From Hippopus hippopus (lineage: Eukaryota; Mollusca; Bivalvia; Cardiida; Cardiidae), in assembly GCA_946811185.2 (NCBI GenBank), contig OX328109.1:37494129-37558128 (forward strand): 64,000 nucleotides of DNA. Direction: 5' to 3'. The notes below the pieces were generated by a model. The model ran no database searches. It worked only from the letters and a program-made list of their open reading frames with translations, and was not told where the DNA came from. Of this stretch, positions 36,701 through 46,942 are shown piece by piece; the first letter of the stretch is position 1; the number at the start of each line of letters is the position of its first letter. Position numbers and translations under genes: made by a program.

Positions 36701-39335
36701 TTTCTAAACATCTTCTGGGCTTCATTCAGTGCTTTTGTGGACGTTGCAGACCACAATCACAGAATGTGCAATCATGGCTTGAATTCAGCAACCATTTGGG
36801 GTACTATTATCGCTGGTACAGTAGAATTATCTTTCTTTGAACACTCTTGTATATATTTGATAAGAAAATGGTCAAGACTCACCAGACAACGCAATTTTAT
36901 TAGGACTGATACAATGCCAATAACATAGACAAAGCATTAAGTAAACCATAATGAGAATAACAAGTGAGAAATAAAGGCCTGAATATACTTAATGGACACT
37001 TCATCTCAATGTAATGTGACTCAGTATATAGTTGCACTTCATTGTATTTCATATAGGTTACCATTGCCACATTATTAGTGGTTGCCTGTAGTAGGTCTAA
37101 ACCCACCTTTAATTTGAAATATTGCACTCCTAGCAAAATGTCTTTCTTCTTTTCTAACCTATGGTTTTTCTTCCTTTCTAACCTATGGTTTGAGCCTGTC
37201 AAATTGTCGATTGCATGATACTTTCCATTTGGACAGGCCTGTATTCTTGCCGTCTAGTAAAGAGGTAGGATAGCTGTGTCTGGTCAAGAAATTGCCGTCT
37301 TGTTTGCTGCTTCTCTTGTAATATCTGTCTTTTTCTGTAGTAAGTTGTTCTTTAACCCCTAAAGTGCCTTTCAAAACAATAGTTGCTTTTGTGGCCAGTG
37401 TAGATCAAGATCAGACTGCTCAAAATGTGCAGTCTGATCTTTGATCTACACTGTTCGCCATGCCGAGATATTCTGGACAAAAAGAACCTGGAGAATGCAA
37501 TTCCATGGATCTAATCTCTTGACTGAAAACAGCTGTTTGATTTATTCCAAACTCTAAGGGTTAATTTTGAAGAGCTGGTGAAACATTTACAATGTAAATA
37601 ATTGTCCATCCTGTAATTCACTTGCTAACAATGTGATGAAATCTGAAATATAGAAGGCAAAAAACATGTTCTATGAAATTTTGTAGTGAACACAGTACAA
37701 CAAGAGTAGTTCATGAGACATTTGGTGGAATCTTGTGTTTTGGGAGATCACTCCTTCCTTACTGCATAGCTTTCCTGTATAAAATCAATACCTGACAACT
37801 GTGTTCGGGACAATTCTCTTTAGCTCAGTGGTTATGGTGTTGGTCTTTTAAACCTCGAAAAATGAGGATATTTGTCTGCACGGGTTTGAATCCTGCCAGG
37901 TGCGGTTTGTATTTGAGCTATGCATTTGTTGCGAACTTTCATGTTCGTAAGACTAGTTGTTATGTATTGTAGTTTTGTACTTTTGTCAGACTAGTGTTTT
38001 TGGAGGTTTCAAATTTTTAACTGAAAGGTGTTCATGTTTAAATTACATAGATTAAAAAAGAATTAGGAACCTATGACTTGTTTGTGTTTCATATTAATCA
38101 AACAGCATTTTACAATAGTAAATATGTTACACCTGCCAGTGCACTTATTAATGTGTTTCTAGAATCTCTGTGGGAGAAAAGTGAATCCTGTGGCAAAGTT
38201 TATCACCAATCCTGGGAAAGATTTTTGAGAAAGTCGTGAATAGGTTTCACAACGTCAAGATTATGGGCCCTGTAGGCTTTCACCAAGCTACCACACATCA
38301 GCCATTTCTATTTGAATAATGTGATAAGGTCTTGTTTGTTAATGCTGTTTTGGTCATATCACAGCAGTCAGTGCACCTATGCATGTGTTTCTTGGCTTTC
38401 TCAAACCAGTACTGACAAATTTCTTTCCAAGTCACTGACTACTTTTCTTACATGCATCAGAGGTGAAAGGCAAAAAATTGCTGGAAAGAAAGTATGCATC
38501 AACGGGGTATCAAATTTGGCTACCACCACGTTGTGAGTCAGACACTGAGTTACCTGGGCTGACGACAAGGTCTTGCCTAAACAGTGTTCAACAAGAAAAC
38601 TTAATACTTAAGGAAACAATTGTGTGTTTTAATGACCCTGAGAAAGAATGCCTCTGAAAACATTGTGGGTTAAAGTGAAAAGCTGGGTTACCAGCATTTT
38701 CTCCTTTCTCTACAATGTTTTTAACCTTTCAAAGGCAAATCAGATCATCATATGACCACATGTAACTTGTCTTAAAAATTGCAAATGCTTTCGATATGAA
38801 CAAGAAAACAGTCCTGTGTTTTAATGATCCTGGACAAGTATGCCTTTGAAAACATTTTGGGTAAGAGTGAAAATCCTTGTAAACAGAATTTTCTCCTTTC
38901 CCCACAATGTTTTCTCAGCTTTCAAAGGCAAATTAAATCATATGTACCATGTCTGAATAGTCCTTTGGAAATGCTTTAAATATGGACAAGTCTATAATTC
39001 TGAATTTTGTTAACTCTTTACCACACAATCCCGACTTTTAACGACCCTGAGAAAGAAGCCTTTTGAAAATATAGTGGGAAAAAGAGAAAATGCTTGTAAC
39101 CAGCATTTTCTCTTTTTCCCACAATATTTTTTAACCTTTCTAAAACAAATTTCAATTTTTTAGTCAAGTTTAATATGTCGTCTGCTAATGCTTTCAATTT
39201 GAACTTGTTGAAATTTTTGTCCTTTGGTAAAGAGTTAAAGCATCATACAATCATACAATATTGCTTTTGAAAGTAGAGAAAATACAGTATGTGCTTCATT
39301 AGAGGCTACAAAGATAGCTATACCTTCTGATTTTA
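33702..39335. repeat. Spacer between unit C tail and unit B: repeats, no exon found
   Basis: P copies about 34215-34480, 35365-35590, 36065-36280, 38615-38800, 38810-39010 and 39008-39238. S1 34725-34955; degenerate Q 35075-35200 and 37355-37565; tRNA-like 37815-37930; S2 38325-38565. Unassigned: 33702-34200, 35600-36050, 36280-37350, 37565-37815. A donor-like AGAAG|GTAAGC at 34574/34573 follows an ATG at 34596 in matching phase for unit B, but encodes only MRLCCYR before the junction. Open frames on plus at 36409-36928 look antisense or spurious. Confidence 0.55.
37815..37930 (+). repeat. tRNA-like sequence, probably SINE head
   Basis: TTAGCTCAGTGGTTATGG (A box) and GGGTTTGAATCCTGCC (B box) are tRNA promoter boxes. 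The anticodon region CTTTTAA is lysine-like, but the spacing between boxes is too long for a normal tRNA and no acceptor stem is formed. Read as a tRNA-Lys-derived SINE fragment or pseudogene. Confidence 0.5.
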
Positions 39336-39436
39336 TTACATGGCATATCCATTCTCAGAGCCAAGTTTAGAATCAGTTTGGAAAACATCGGGCTGGAAAA
39401 CTTGGTTTGTATATACAGTAGAATACACATCAGTAT
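39336..39436 (-). CDS. Gene C last exon: cytoplasmic tail and stop
   Basis: Too short for ordinary ORF finding. Acceptor TTTTTTCCAG. 101 nt, which with the A left over from the 7TM exon gives 33 codons and TAA. It encodes NTDVYSTVYTNQVFQPD and ends NGYAM. Support comes from unit B, where an exon in the same phase encodes a homologous tail (pattern YSTV-[YF]-x-N-x-[VI]-[FY]-x-PD). YSTV fits a Yxx-hydrophobic motif and YTNQ a YxN motif, possible SH2 or sorting signals. AATAAA overlaps the stop codon and could be a polyadenylation signal, but that is weak. Confidence 0.85.
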
Positions 39437-39619
39437 CTGGAAAAAGAATTATAGAAGAGTGATTTTACAGAAAATTCTGCTTATCATATAATCATTTGGA
39501 ACATATGAGCATTATAATAACTGTAAAAGGTAGAAATTTGAAAAGTATGCATTCAACATAATTTGAATAAATTTATGTACTGAAGAATACTTTTTGACAC
39601 AATTTGAATGCATGTATGT

Positions 39620-39950
39620 AGGATGGTCCTCGCTGGTACCGCGGTACTTAATTTCGCCGAAAATTTACCACAAGAGAGAGAACTTGCATGTATTATTTTC
39701 CAATACTGTGACAAACTGTTGCATGTAAAGTTACAATTAACATTGCTATCAAAGCTCAGGTCGTGTTTTTCCAGACAAAAATATCGAGGTCAAGCTACCA
39801 TGTTGACTACAGGTGTTCCAAAGGGAGTCCGCTATGGTACCGCGTTAACTCTTGTAGTTTGTAAAATCGTAAAAAATATAACTTTTATTTTTAGAAAATG
39901 ATTTAAGTACCGTAGGTTTTGTTGCCAGCGAGGGCTATGACGTAACAGAT
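39620..39950. repeat. Small TIR element, CCTCGCTGGTACCGCGG family
   Basis: The left end TCCTCGCTGGTACCGCGGTA is matched in inverted form by the right end (GGTACTTAAAT and CCAGCGAGGGC, reading inward from 39945). A further copy of the same end, CCGCGGTACCAGCGAGGA, is at 41529-41546. The segment 39622-41547 is thus bounded by inverted copies and encloses the 40000-41318 element. Confidence 0.5.
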
Positions 39951-39999
39951 GACCTTCACTTGTCAAACATGAATTATCGGTTTTACGAAGAATAGGGGG

Positions 40000-41318
40000 T
40001 ACAATATTTCCCCTAAGTATTCGGACACCCTAAATTTTCGGACAGCATTAATTGTTTGCCAAAATAATTTATTTTTTGTCTCTAATTTCGGACACTTAGT
40101 AAAATGTCTGTCCCTTAATTTTCAGACAAGAAATTATAATGGTTTAGAAGTTTGACGAAGACCCGCAATACTCTTTCCCAAAGGACAAATTTTAGACCCT
40201 TCCAAACTGAAAGAGTTTGCATACCACAATTTTAAATTTTAAAAGTTATTAAAATGGCAGAAAGTTCTCCAAAGGGGTAGAAAACACGGTGAGAAAAGGA
40301 TAAATTGCTCGTTACGAGCAATTTCTCCTTTTCCCACAGTGTTTTCGTAAGACTTGTACTGCAGACACGTAAAAACAAGGGCATGTTTGGGAGAAGGTTA
40401 ATTAGCAAGTACCTGAGAATCGTAAATCGATCTTTGTTTTAAGGATTAATCCTTTGTATGGCATCTGATGATCACGGTAAACTGAATATGAGTGCTAATT
40501 TGTGTTACACGGGCTAGATATTTATGTCAAAAACTGTGACGCATTAAAGTCGTAAATTTTAGCGATAAATGCTGTAAGATACACTTTTAATGCATAACGG
40601 TGTTGATAGTTGCAACGCCTGTACACAGTTCAACATGTTGACATGGAGACAAGAATGTGTATGAACGACGTAACCCGGTTTGGTTAGGTCAAGATTAACC
40701 CTTACCAATAAACCCTTACCCTTACCAATCAATAACTGATTTTCACAATGTATTAATCCAATCCGACGTGTATTAAAATAGTGTAAAAGGGGCCTGAAAT
40801 ATATTTTTTCCAATTTAAATATTTTCCAGGTGTAGATACAGAATCGCATTGATAAGTAAAAATTGACAAGAATAAATGATTGGTTATCACTAATCCAACC
40901 AATCAAATTACTAACAAGCGAGTATGTGCGGTACTTGATCAAACATTCGGCGGCATACTATGTCATCCTCTTTGATCTTGGATTGTGTAGGGGAAATAAT
41001 TAAAGCGTATTTCAGTGAGAAAAACATTTGCAAACATTCGTACTGTCATTAAACTTTTAATTGGGAACTACCTTGATTGACAGGTATTATTTGTCATACT
41101 TACTGTTAATTGACACCGCAAACCTGTAGATAATGGATCATTAATAATTAAAATGTTCTTCGATACAGTGCGTTAGGAACCGAAGTTTTCTGATAGAGAT
41201 TTCCATCATCAATTCATCCCTAAATTTTCGGACAGTAAGACAATTATTTTTGTAAATTTTCGGACACCAAAATAAATAATTATTTTTTCCCGTCCGAATA
41301 CTTAGGGGAAATACGGTA
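40000..41318. mobile_element. Non-autonomous DNA transposon with 27 bp TIRs and TA flanks
   Basis: The left end TACAATATTTCCCCTAAGTA and the right end (reverse complement TACCGTATTTCCCCTAAGTA) continue with TTCGGAC, matching at about 25 of 27 positions. Sub-terminal repeats AATTTTCGGACA occur at both ends. A TA flank suggests the Tc1/mariner-pogo group (inference). The interior holds a P element (about 40165-40400) and a 127-codon minus frame (40559-40942) without a recognisable transposase motif. Confidence 0.6.
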
Positions 41319-42114
41319 ATTGTTTTCAAAATATGGAGGAAATTGTGCTTTATTATCACAATTTGTGAATATTGGAAGTAACATATCAGTAATGAAGACA
41401 TATCCAGTATTTTTCAACCGATGCAATGCAAAAACACTTCTGCTTTTGATATGATGGAGTAAACAGTCGATAGGTGGCGCTACGTATGCAAATTAGGTAT
41501 TTTTCGGATTATCGCAGTATCAGTGATGCCGCGGTACCAGCGAGGATGACTATAACAAAGAATAAAGTTTGACACAATTTAAATACATATACATGTATAT
41601 GTAAAATGAACACATGTATGTACATATTCAGAGCTTATTATTATTCAATCCATATCCTGTAGAAACAAAATTTACAGCAGACAAATTTGGAAATATCTTT
41701 GGAAAAAAGATCACCATGATTTAAGGCTTAATACATGTGAAAATATTCTGGCAATGGAATATTGCCCTTAAATTATTTTACAAAGAATAAAATTTTAGCC
41801 TTGTCCAAATTGAGAGCATCAAATTTGCAGATGACAAAATAAATATATGAATCAAAAATTCTAATTTCTTTTTGGAATGGTAATAAAAAAAACTGTAGGA
41901 AAAGGAGAAAATGCTGGTTCCCAGCATTTACAATGTTTTCAATAGTCCTCTTCTTTTATGGTCAGTCAAGAATCTGAGTTGTTTAGTAAAAGGTTAAAAA
42001 CCAATTTGTCATTTTGCCAAGATGTTTTCAAAAGATGTCTGTTGCAATATGAAAAAGGTCATCTGCATTTCATAATGTGTTAATTTTAAACTGTGTAATA
42101 AATGCTTTACATAC
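41319..42114. repeat. Gene C last intron, distal part: P copy
   Basis: P copy about 41770-41997 with a degraded core, and the TIR at 41529-41546. The remainder is AT-rich with no recognisable feature. The 7TM donor lies at 42114. Confidence 0.55.
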
Positions 42115-43003
42115 TCATATCATCCATAGGTAATGTTTTAAGTTGTTCTTCCTCTGACTGGAACTGTATCAGCAACAGTAGCTTTCTTATTGGAATAAAT
42201 ATCAACAGTGCTGATGCATTCACAAAGTTGGCAATAGCAATGGCTGGATCCCTGTTTGGAGCTCCTGCATTTGTGATGACAACCATCCAGACCAGGAAAC
42301 AGCCAGCAGTGCAAACACAGGAGACAAAGATCCATCTGGATTCATAATAATTGCTCTCACTGTCCCATGCCAGGGCTGCAAATATTGCCGTAAGAACAAC
42401 AAGAAATACGACAAACACCATCGACAGAACCAAAGAGGTATCGTAGAAATCATGAGGATCGCACCACATCCAGTCGTGCTTGTCTGTAGCATCATCCATC
42501 AGACTGGCAGATGGGTTCCTTAAAATCAACCATTCTATTGGAATGATGCATTGCACAAGAACGATACCAATTGCTATAGAAATGAGCGTACAAGGGTTGG
42601 ACATTCCTCTGTATCTCTCTGTACTATACTCTGAGTCCTTAAACCTCCAGTTATCAACAGCCTTGACAAATAATGCCGCAAAAACAATAGCATACACCAC
42701 ACCCAAAACAAACTCCCTGGCTCCGCAGGTAGCTGCACTTGCAGGAAGAAAGAAGGCAAAGTTAATGGCATAGATTCCAAACACTCCAATCATCATCATA
42801 AACCCAAGGACTGTGGTGCCACCTCGGACTGGATAAGCAATAAGGAAGTAGAAGAATAAGATGAGCCCCACAAGAAGCCCAATGCAGGTTACTACTGCAA
42901 CAGCAATAGCCCAGATTGGCCATGTGTAGGTTCGGGTCCCAGTGTCTTCATCATAGGCAAAGTAGTTTCTGGGCTCTACTGGGCTTTGGTATTGTTGCAC
43001 AAT
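42115..43003 (-). CDS. Gene C exon: class C seven-transmembrane domain
   Basis: 889 nt, phase 0 in, phase 1 out (A before GTATGT). Starts IVQQYQSPVEPRNYF. Seven hydrophobic segments at roughly residues 29-55, 63-86, 94-114, 137-160, 188-211, 223-243 and 256-279 of the exon. Cys in AATCGAREF at the top of TM3 and Cys in WMWCDPHDFYD of loop 2 would form the conserved disulfide. TM6 has CFLVWMVV; TM7 ends FIPIRK where mGluRs have xPKxY. VLVQCIIPIEWL in TM4 and DPAIAI before TM7 resemble GPRC5-type receptors (from memory). The open frame would stop two codons past the donor, but a tail exon is found downstream. Confidence 0.95.
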
Positions 43004-44159
43004 CTGTAACGAATGCAAAAAAAAAAATTAAAGGTGAATAAAACTGGATTTTGCTCGAAAGATTTTTTTTTTAACTCTTTACCACACGACAAATATTCTG
43101 CCTTGCCCAAATTGAAAGCATTTGCAGACGACAAAATATAAGTAACTCAAAAATTGAAATTTGTTTTGGGAAGGGTTGAAAACATGGTGGGAAAAGGAGA
43201 AAAGGCTGGTAACCAGCATTTTCTCCTTTTTCCCCACCATGTTTTCAAAAGGCTTCTTTTCCAGGGTCCTTAAAAGTCTGCTTTGTGCAGTAAAGGGTGA
43301 ACAAAGTTGACATTGTACAAGGATTTACAACTGTGCACCTTTACCACTCAATTCTGTGCTTTAATGACCCTATGGCTGCTTGATTAAATGGTGTTTTACA
43401 CTGCTTTCAACATTATTTCAGTCATATCACTGTGACAGTTCACATACTCATGCATTTCCTGGGTTTCACCAGTACTAGGCTAGGGTTCTGAAATGTCTTG
43501 CCCAAGGACACTACAATGAAAAATCTAGTGGATCCAGTGAAACTCCAACTGGAGGCCTATAGATCATGCGTCACATTACCACTGAGCCACGCAGAACCCC
43601 ATTAATGACCCTGCGGATGAAAACTTTTGAAAACATTGTGGGAAAAGGAGAAAATGCTGGTTAGCAGCATTTTCCTCTTCCATGTTTTCTACCCAATCAA
43701 AGACACATTTAATTTGTAGTCTGCAAATGCTTTGGATATGGACAAGTTTACGATTTTGTCATTTGGTAAAGACTTAGTTGTTATTGTACATTCTTAACCC
43801 TTTACCACACGGCAAAATGTTGGACCTATCTAAATTGAAAGCATTTTCAGATGACAATTTCACAGTGGCTCAAATGACACAAATTTTCTTTGATAGGGTA
43901 GAAAACTTTGTGGGAAAAGGAGAAAATGCTGGTTACCAGCATTTTCTCCTTTTCCCACAATGTTTTCAAAAGGCTTCTTCCTTAGGGTCATTAAAAGTCG
44001 TCATTGTGTGGTAAAGTGTTAAGTGGAAAAAACACAAAAATTCTTAAACATCAAAGTACCTGGCTGCTTTCCATCAGTCAAGGGCAAAACCAGGATAAGG
44101 GCTATAAATACATGTCAAATAAAAATTAAAGAATTAAAGAAGTTATGTATGTTACTTAC
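43004..44159. repeat. Gene C intron: P, S1, P, complete P
   Basis: P about 43071-43302; S1 SINE 43378-43600 (minus); P fragment 43600-43775; complete P 43794-44022, 229 bp with TTAA at both ends and an intact palindromic core around GCTGGTTACCAGC. Confidence 0.75.
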
Positions 44160-44291
44160 AGGTTGAGGGGCTTCTGAGTCATCCAAGGCACAATTACACA
44201 CTTGACCTGTTGGGCATTTGGAGATTAAATCAGATTTGTATGTGTCATAAAGGTCGTTGTCAAAGCTGAATGTGTCAGTAGATTCTCCCAC
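44160..44291 (-). CDS. Gene C exon: reduced cysteine segment before 7TM
   Basis: 132 nt, phase 0/0, acceptor TTGCAG, donor GTAAGT. 44 residues starting VGESTDTFSFDNDLY, with the motif KCPTGQVCNC near the end. Position and role match the cysteine-rich domain (NCD3G) of class C GPCRs, but it is about 44 residues with 3 Cys, against about 70 residues and 9 Cys in mGluRs. The homologous exon in unit B (28648-28520) keeps the spacing CPxxQxCxC. Confidence 0.88.
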
Positions 44292-45585
44292 CTGCAAGTA
44301 TAACAGATTGATTAATTGATTGATTTTAAAGTGCTTTATGCTATTTTCAACATTATTATTAAAGTTGTATCAAGGTAGCCTGTGCACCTATCCATGCTTT
44401 CCTTGAATTTCTTTTGACCAGGACTCCTCACAATATTCTTCCCAAGCCATTGGCTGCCTTCCCACATAACCAGTGTCAAAACCAGATCAGTATTGAGAGA
44501 TTAATAATTCCTGTCACAATGACTATCATCAATCCTTGGAAAGAAATTGGCAGTGCTGTGGGTTCGAACTAGCAAACCCCTGTACTCAAGTCTTGTGTGC
44601 TACCAACTGCGCTATGGAGGTGGGCAAGTGTAATAGCAGTTACAGTCAAACTTGGCATAAGCAACCACCAAGGGAACTAACAAAATTCTGCAAGTAGCTA
44701 TTTAACAGACTTTTTTTAACCAGTTACAACACAATCCCAAATTTCAATGATTTGAGGCGATAGGCCTTTTAAAAACATTAAGGAAAAAGGAGAAAATGCT
44801 GATACCAGCATTTTCTCCTTTTCCAACAATGTTTCCAACCCTTTTGGTGAACTGTTCCATTATTTGAGCCCCATTGAATTTGTCATCTGCAAACACTTTC
44901 AATTTGGACCAGTCTAAAATTTTGCCTTGTGGTTAAGAGTTGGCCTGAAAACATGTGTTTGATATGGATGGCCATTGAACCTAAATGGTGACATCAACAG
45001 AACTGACTGTACTTAAGACATTTTCAATTTTCATTTTGATTTTATCTTTGTTATAATATTTCAGTTACTGTATAGACCAAGAGGAAATCAAGTAAGTTAA
45101 CAAAATGAAAAGCAATTTAATTAAAACAATTAACCCCTTACTACACAATCCTAACTTTTAACAACCAAAGGGGAAAGGTTTTTAAAAATAGTCAGAAAAG
45201 GTGGAAATGCTGGTAAGCAGCACTGTCTCCCTTTCCAACAATGTTTTCTGCCCTGTCCCAGATAATTTTCTTGAATTTGTCATCTGCAAAGTTCTTTTGG
45301 ATTGAACAAGTCTAAAATTTCGTCATCTGGTAAAGAGTTAACCCTTTACCACACAATCCCGAATTTTAATAACCGCAAGAAAACAGACTTTTGAAAACAT
45401 TGTGAGAAAAGGAGAAAATGCTGGTTACCAGCATTTTCTCCTTTTCCCACAATGTTTTCTACTCTACAAGGACAAATTTCATAATTTGTGCAAAGTTTAG
45501 TTTGTCATCTGCAAATGCTTTGAATTTGAACCAGTTTAGAATTTTGTTGTTTGGTAAAGAGTTAATATAAAACTGCTATGTTTAC
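44292..45585. repeat. Gene C intron: S3, P, and two P copies sharing one TTAA
   Basis: S3 SINE 44305-44630 (minus); P about 44715-44940; P 45130-45341 and P 45338-45565 in tandem, same orientation, sharing the TTAA at 45338-45341. The second ends 20 nt from the donor of the VFT-e exon. Confidence 0.75.
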
Positions 45586-46942
45586 CTTAACATACTGGTT
45601 ATCATCCCTCAGAGTATAGATGGTGTAGCCAATATCCCAGTACCTCTTGTTGCCAAGCAACAAACGATACTCATCTCGTGGAGTGACCTGTAACCTGCTA
45701 ATTGTCCAATCAACAGCCAATGTAAGATCAAACAATTTCTCCCGTGAATCCTCTACATTTGACATGCATTCAGAAAATGTATCCCCAGTGTCACATAATC
45801 TCCTATCAAAGTCATGCAAACCTGCACCAATGGCATAGGCAGCAGCAATATCTCTGATTCCGACGTTATATTCTTGAATCTTGGCCTCTGTGATGATCAT
45901 GTTTGTCGTACAGATGTCTGTGTACTGGGTCTGTACCACTGGTGAGTCTGCTAGTCTACATTTATGTATATGCTGATAGAACTCTTCAAACCAAGCCTCA
46001 GGAATGCCTTTACGGTTATTGTAGGTGATTTCTGAGAGCCAGTCCATGAATGCTTCATGGTAGGAATCTCTAAAGGAAATTGTAATGGCACCTCTGAAAT
46101 GCTCCCAAAGACCATCTGTAATAGAATCCATTGTTCCCCAAGCATCTGTACCAATAACCAAGTACCTGCTTGCCAAACCTTCATCCACAAGAGCTTGTAA
46201 AATTGGTCTTGTCTCGACTGAAATGATAATAATGACTCCAATGCCATTTTCTTCACTTAATCTCCTTAAGACTGCCTTAATTTCATCTTGTGTGCTTGAC
46301 TGTCTAATTCCTTCAGCAAATCCAACACAAGAATACAGCTTCTCGTAAGAAATATCTCTGAGGGCCCTGAATCCATTGATCCCATAACTCTCTAGAGAAT
46401 AAAGAACACCTACATATGTCCATCCATTCTCCTGCAAGATTTTTGCAATAGCTTCCATCTGGACATTGTCAGGTGGTACCATCCTTGCAAAGTAAGGGTA
46501 AGAAAATATTTCACTTAATGCAGTTGAGGATGCAGAACTGCTGGTCAGCTGTATCATGTAGGGATTTGTGATTCTGTTGGCTGCAACCACAAATCGAGAG
46601 GAAGTAGTATGAACACCAACAATGGATGATGCATCAATCATTGAACCATCTGTGGTTTCAAATGCAGAATTACAAAGAGAACCTTTGGCAAGCATGTTGA
46701 ACAAATCTTGGTCAATTCGCAGTGGATTGTTGCAGTTATCCAAAAGCAAGGTTCGAAGGTCAAACTTTCTTTCAGGCAAAAGGTTCTGAATGGTGTACAT
46801 AAATGACAGTCCTCTCAAGAAGTCATTTACATTCATGGCACCACATCTATATGCATCATTGCCTTGATCATGGACTGGCATCGTGACAATAACAGTTGCT
46901 GGATTAACATTGGCTGGATTGTTGTTGCCGGTAAGCATATAT
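45586..46942 (-). CDS. Gene C exon: VFT-e, membrane-proximal domain
   Basis: 1357 nt, phase 2 in, phase 0 out (AAG before GTAAAC). It starts YMLTGNNNPAN, then VIVTMPVHDQGNDAYRCGAM. Ligand-site counterparts: Ser in HTTSSR, Ser instead of Thr in SSASS, Asp in VPPD, Tyr in ESYGING, Asp in GTDAWG. GIPEAWFEEFYQHIHKC is the C-lobe segment. It ends YTLRDDNQYVK. It is clearly paralogous over its whole length to exon 31726-30400 of unit B (shared MVPPDxxQME.IAKILQ, GAITISFRD, VGIRDIAAAYAIG). It lies next to the 7TM, so it is the domain best placed to couple ligand binding to the helices. Confidence 0.95.

Noticed and set aside
36409..36928. Two overlapping long plus-strand frames (143 and 151 codons)
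   Set aside because: No start context, domain or paralog. The region has traces of P and Q repeats and composition typical of chance frames.
37815..37930. Functional tRNA gene
   Set aside because: The A and B boxes are good, but the spacing is too long and there is no acceptor stem.
40559..40942. 127-codon minus frame inside the TIR element
   Set aside because: No transposase signature (no DDE/D spacing or HTH pattern that I can see). Listed only as interior of the element.
42107..42120. Gene C protein ending in MDDMSM at the stop after the 7TM exon
   Set aside because: GTATGT at that point is a good donor, and an in-phase tail exon homologous to the unit B tail lies downstream.
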